A stretch of 64,000 nucleotides of DNA from contig NC_134414.1 in NCBI RefSeq assembly GCF_030867145.1, positions 125,748,465 through 125,812,464 on the forward strand, given 5' to 3'. Both the position numbers and the translations under genes were made by a program. The DNA comes from Opisthocomus hoazin. Lineage: Eukaryota; Chordata; Aves; Opisthocomiformes; Opisthocomidae. Each line of letters starts with the position of its first letter. Within the stretch, counting starts at the first letter, position 1. Positions 61,301 to 64,000 of this stretch are shown in pieces. The notes under the pieces are model-generated. The model ran no database searches, was not told the origin of the DNA, and was given only the letters and a program-made list of their open reading frames with translations.

Positions 61301-63144
61301 TTTTAATAAAGAAATTAAAGTTAGCTTGGTACTGATGGAAAGTGAACCACATACTTGATTGTGATAAAAATTAATCTAGTTTTCAGCTACAGTATCGTCA
61401 TATCAACAAAGACGCACTTTTTTGAAGCAGATTTTCCAGTACAATAACTAATGATGCATTTCTATGTTTTCAATAAATTAAACTGACATGTGGTATCATG
61501 AAAAATAATATAGACAGAGGGAAGAACTATGTGAAAAATAACATTAAATGACACAGTAAAAGGAAGCAGTTTTACCTGAGTCAAGGCATTCTGAGGCTTG
61601 CTGTTCATTCTCTTCTTCATGCTGCAAAAGCTGTGCAGTTGTAGAATTGCACATGTCTAGTCTACTATCGCTTGTGTTTTGGCTACTGCTGCTTGATAAG
61701 TGCTGGGCATCCATTTGTTCCTGCTCTGTTTGCGATTTCACGACAATCGTAGCCTTTTCAGTCTCCAACCTTTGCCGCTTCTTTTGCTTTTCAATCTGTT
61801 TTTCATTCTAACAAAAAGTATAAGAATTTTTTTAACAACTTCTAATGCTGTAAACTGACTAATAAGACAGGAATATTATTTTAAAATTCAAAATGTTCCT
61901 AAAATATTTTTCTGCCCCACATCTAGCATAGAAAGTATTTTCAAACAGGTGAAGAAATTAAATATCCATTATCTTGTCCAGAGGAAGGGGGGAAAAAAAA
62001 AAAGTATTAACAGCAAAATAAGTGATCTTTAGGTTTACAGCCTGTTTTCTTGCTTTCTTTTTGGTCATATGACAAAAAAAAAAATGCTAGCTATATAAAC
62101 AACATGAATGGTCCGAGCAAAAGGTTAGAAAACTCCTAGTTTCTCCCTCTTAAACTACTTTTTAAAATGTTTTAGTTACAATATGCATGCACAGAGCTTA
62201 AGCATCCAGAAAGTGCTACCACGATTAGAACAAAAAACAGTTGTGTCATACAGCCTCAATGATAGGCTGTTTCACAAGTTCTGTAGCGCTAAATCATCAT
62301 CTCTGCATTATTCGCAGCTATACTTTTCCCTTCATACTCTGTATGTTATTATAAAGCGTATTATTGTGCATGTAGCTGACTTCACAACATATGTGGATTT
62401 GGGTGCTTTTGTCCAGGAGAGAAGCCAATGTTTTAATTACTTACTGGAAAAGTCTCTGAGAGTTTACATGTTTCTTGAGATTATGTTATCTCAAGGCAAC
62501 TGAATAAAAAAAATATGGTACAATAAATAAGAACTACCTGAACTCAGAAACAGAGGTTAAGGAAACTTTATATATTAATATGCTTTTCATATTTCAAAGC
62601 TAAGAAAACTTCTCAATTGTCTCAGTTTTCAATAGAAGACAGGTTATGCTCAGAAATCTAAATAGTTGAAGTAGTCAGGGAGATTTTATGTGACTCCCTA
62701 CATCACTGAAACACTTTACAAGAAACTAATAGACCTTGAATACTTTCCACTCCTGAATATGTAATAGTTTCATTAGGAAATGTGTTGTCATCTGTTTAAA
62801 ATACCTTTATTTTACTGTGGCCACAAAACTTGTTGTCCCCAAATCAATAACAGGAGTTTTTGTTAACATGAAAGCATTGATTCAATGCACACAAAACAAA
62901 ACTGCCAAGATTAAAATAAACAAATAAAATAATGCTGTGCATACAGATTTAGAACAATTCTTTTAAATGAACCATTTTTCTCATTACCTCTCAGACAATT
63001 GTTAGTGGTAGGTCTAAAACGATCCAGATTTCCACATATTCTCATACCTCAGAGATTACAGCAGATATAGGCTGGAAGGGGTTTTCACAGTTGCCAGGCT
63101 CAGTGTCTTCCTCATCAGGTGCACTTCTTCCTTCTTCTCTTTCC
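55299..63144 (-). CDS. ARL13B: ARL13B, ciliary ARF-like GTPase, C-terminal exons (5' part outside window)
   Basis: ARL13B is a membrane-bound small GTPase of the ciliary shaft that acts as exchange factor for ARL3 and is needed for Hedgehog signalling; human mutations cause Joubert syndrome. Coding exons in transcription order: 63144-63048, 61807-61576, 61097-60981, 60523-60455, 55375-55299. They total 592 nt, and all phases join. They encode about 196 C-terminal residues: [12 protein letters not shown], a charged helix starting [13 protein letters not shown], a Ser/Gln/Glu-rich stretch, a Lys-rich run, the RVEP motif, a proline-rich run, [26 protein letters not shown] and the end [11 protein letters not shown]. 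These blocks follow human ARL13B (428 residues) closely except in the middle, where the protein is fast evolving. The GTPase domain and coiled-coil start lie beyond 64000. Confidence 0.95.
56945..57008. repeat. Imperfect tandem duplication, period 34
   Basis: Two copies of a 30-base core (agcaaggtcta, then atctgtgacactt) lie at 56945-56974 and 56979-57008, differing at a few central bases. It is a local duplication in the ARL13B last intron. Confidence 0.85.
58029..58096 (+). mobile_element. CR1 3'-end remnant
   Basis: The sequence has 'ttggcagtgttaggttaaca', 'gttaaactcaatgatctta' and 'ggtcctttccaacccaaatg', the order of the CR1 3' end (gctaggttaacggttggactcgatgatcttaaaggtcttttccaacc in family terms). 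The terminal ATTCTATG repeat is worn away. The wording differs from the CR1 at 58741, so it is a different, older subfamily copy. Confidence 0.7.
58741..59776 (+). pseudogene. CR1 ORF2 RT C-terminal part with one frameshift and one stop
   Basis: The frame reads [37 protein letters not shown], an intact FADD active-site motif (58973-58984), [28 protein letters not shown] and [14 protein letters not shown]. It then meets a TAG (59360-59362) where CR1 proteins have Gln, and continues in the same frame with [17 protein letters not shown] through [19 protein letters not shown] to a normal stop at 59774-59776. Near 58771 one base is missing, so the HNILLGKLR block is in a different frame. The thumb/C-terminal region is otherwise whole. 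It lacks the endonuclease and cannot move by itself. Confidence 0.9.
58741..59858 (+). mobile_element. CR1 LINE, 5'-truncated, fairly intact RT 3' part
   Basis: The element begins inside the RT (HNILLGKLR block) and ends with the CR1 3' UTR 'ggttggactagatgaccca', 'gaggtcccttccaacccc' and the terminal cattctgtgattctgtgat. 5' truncation is the usual outcome of CR1 retrotransposition. It lies in the last intron of ARL13B, antisense to it. Its intactness compared with the copy at 22-25 kb marks it as clearly younger. Confidence 0.93.
60455..60523 (-). CDS. ARL13B: ARL13B coding exon (GWGTPK block)
   Basis: The acceptor cctatag precedes the exon; it completes a Val codon and encodes [20 protein letters not shown] (69 nt), then leaves one base for the next codon. 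Human has [22 protein letters not shown], so this is one of the best conserved parts of the tail. Confidence 0.96.
60981..61097 (-). CDS. ARL13B: ARL13B coding exon with RVEP ciliary motif
   Basis: The acceptor tttggtgtag precedes the exon and the donor CCACCAG/GTAAGT follows (117 nt). It encodes a Lys/Asn-rich basic run, then [11 protein letters not shown] and [13 protein letters not shown] (61039-61050) is the VxPx-type ciliary targeting signal established for mammalian ARL13B. The proline-rich run after it is shorter than in human. Confidence 0.96.
61576..61807 (-). CDS. ARL13B: ARL13B coding exon, charged and low-complexity region
   Basis: The acceptor tttttgttag precedes the exon (phase 0) and the donor GACTCAG/GTAAAA follows (232 nt, 77 codons). 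It begins with a basic helix ([18 protein letters not shown]), then a Gln/Ser/Glu-rich stretch with [10 protein letters not shown] and HEEENEQQ. It occupies the place of the poorly conserved human segment between ENEGKLEREKK and the Lys-rich run. Assignment rests mainly on frame, phase and position. Confidence 0.9.
63048..63144 (-). CDS. ARL13B: ARL13B coding exon (NPFQPI block), unusual acceptor
   Basis: The donor TCTGAG/GTATGA closes the exon. It encodes an acidic stretch ending [12 protein letters not shown], close to human NPFQPIASVIIE. The 5' border is placed at the AG in acaacacag because this gives 97 nt and joins an Arg codon in phase. The sequence before it is CAA-rich rather than pyrimidine-rich, which is unusual. 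The upstream exon is not visible in the window. Confidence 0.85.
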
Positions 63145-63147
63145 CTG

Positions 63148-63235
63148 TGTTGTTGGGTTGATGTTGTTGTTGTTGTAGTGGTTTGGGGTGTGGTTGGGTT
63201 TTTTTAGTGGTTTTTTTTGGGGAGTGGGGGGCGCA
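63148..63235. repeat. GTT-repeat and G/T-rich low-complexity tract
   Basis: GTT units (tgttgttgttgttgtag), then ggtttggggtgtggttggg, T-runs and a G-run. On the transcribed (minus) strand of ARL13B it reads as CAA units and C/A runs directly before an exon. Confidence 0.85.
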
Positions 63236-63562
63236 AAGAGCAGGGATGAACAAAGAATTATGAAGAAGCCAAGCCATAAATTTTACATAATACAGAACAC
63301 TTATTAGGTCATCTAAGTCATCCTCCAATTCATGCCAGCTGATTTTTACAATATGCTTCTGTATTTTGAAAAAAATTCTACAGAAATCACAATGACAGGC
63401 TAGCACAAATAAAGCACAAATATACGTTATGGCAGAGGTAGAAACACATGCTACTATGTGCCAGAATGTTCAATCAGCACTTCAGGAAGTAAAAGCAGTT
63501 TCTGAGGACAGGTTATGTGACAGAATACATATGTAACTGGAAGGTTTTGATTGTTCAACAGT

Positions 63563-63590
63563 ATGCTGAAATTTTCATGCTGAAATTTTC
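63563..63590. repeat. Exact 14-bp tandem duplication
   Basis: atgctgaaattttc occurs twice in direct succession. It is intronic, with no obvious role. Confidence 0.9.
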
Positions 63591-64000
63591 ACACTGGTAA
63601 TCTTCTATAACAATTGTTTCAAGGTGTTCAATTGCTTTAGAAAAAAAAGAATCTATGTGGTGGGAAACCAGACTATCTAAAACCTATTCTTCTATTTTTA
63701 ATATACCTCCGTTTCTTATAATTCTAGATTCTTTTTAATATACATAAGTGCGAACAGGTACCAGACTGTTCAGTTTATGTAGTAACAGTTACGGAATCAT
63801 AGTTGCTCCAACTAGACTCAGAAAAATTCAGAAAGACACATAATGCTCTGTATACGGTTGTTGCACCAGCACTAGTTATTTTCTATGTACCAGATCTCTA
63901 TGTAAGAAATATTACATTACTTCATATTAAATAATATATATTAATAAAGTATACGCTCATCAAATACTTGTCATCAATGGATCTGATGGTACTTGTGCAT

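Larger units (their letters stand above)
63145..64000 (-). other. ARL13B: ARL13B intron up to window edge
   Basis: No exon could be recognised between here and the window edge. A GTT/G/T-rich low-complexity tract fills about 63150-63235. A 14-bp exact tandem repeat (atgctgaaattttc) lies at 63563-63590. Confidence 0.75.

Noticed and set aside
63056-63406. 116-codon minus-strand frame across the ARL13B exon
   Set aside because: It is in another frame from the NPFQPI exon and reads through the CAA/GTT repeat.
55376-64000. Search for STX19 nested in ARL13B
   Set aside because: No syntaxin-like frame was seen on the plus strand here. In human it is nested in ARL13B, so it is probably beyond the right edge.

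Overview
This window is vertebrate nuclear DNA, most likely from a bird. Several things point that way. Genes are multi-exon with AG/GT splice borders. CR1-type LINE retrotransposons carry the typical avian 3' ends. There is one CpG-island promoter, and the repeat load is light. The gene order ARL13B then NSUN3 on the same strand matches the vertebrate arrangement (human 3q11). I see no operons, CRISPR arrays or other prokaryotic features, and few of the many short open frames are real.

Right side (about 55.3-63.1 kb, minus strand): the last five coding exons of ARL13B, the ciliary small GTPase. They encode its C-terminal ~196 residues, including the RVEP ciliary-targeting motif and the proline-rich tail. 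The GTPase domain lies beyond the right edge. The last intron (about 5.1 kb) carries two CR1 pieces, both antisense to the gene. Below the stop codon is a long AT-rich stretch that probably contains the 3' UTR.

Middle (about 30.4-49 kb, minus strand): NSUN3, the mitochondrial tRNA-Met C34 cytosine-5 methyltransferase. Five coding exons are resolved to the base and their phases join without error. From the first Met in the exon at 47.8 kb they give 326 residues. Both RCMT cysteines and the SAM-binding loop are present. The first exon lies in or beside a CpG island (about 48.06-49.56 kb), and the exact start codon is not settled. The last intron is about 12.7 kb.

Left side (1-30 kb): apparently a gene-poor region downstream of NSUN3. 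It holds one long, decayed CR1 copy (22.46-25.39 kb) that is interrupted by an inverted CR1 tail. It also holds several old palindromic repeats of the 'gggccagatt' type, an L2/MIR-like 3' end, and a C19 tract next to a CCGT repeat.

ARL13B and NSUN3 do not act in one pathway; their adjacency is conserved synteny. I looked for a novel system and did not find a convincing one. The best leads are the unresolved NSUN3 5' end, the microsatellite-like acceptor of an ARL13B exon, the CR1-in-CR1 rearrangement, and the palindromic repeat family.
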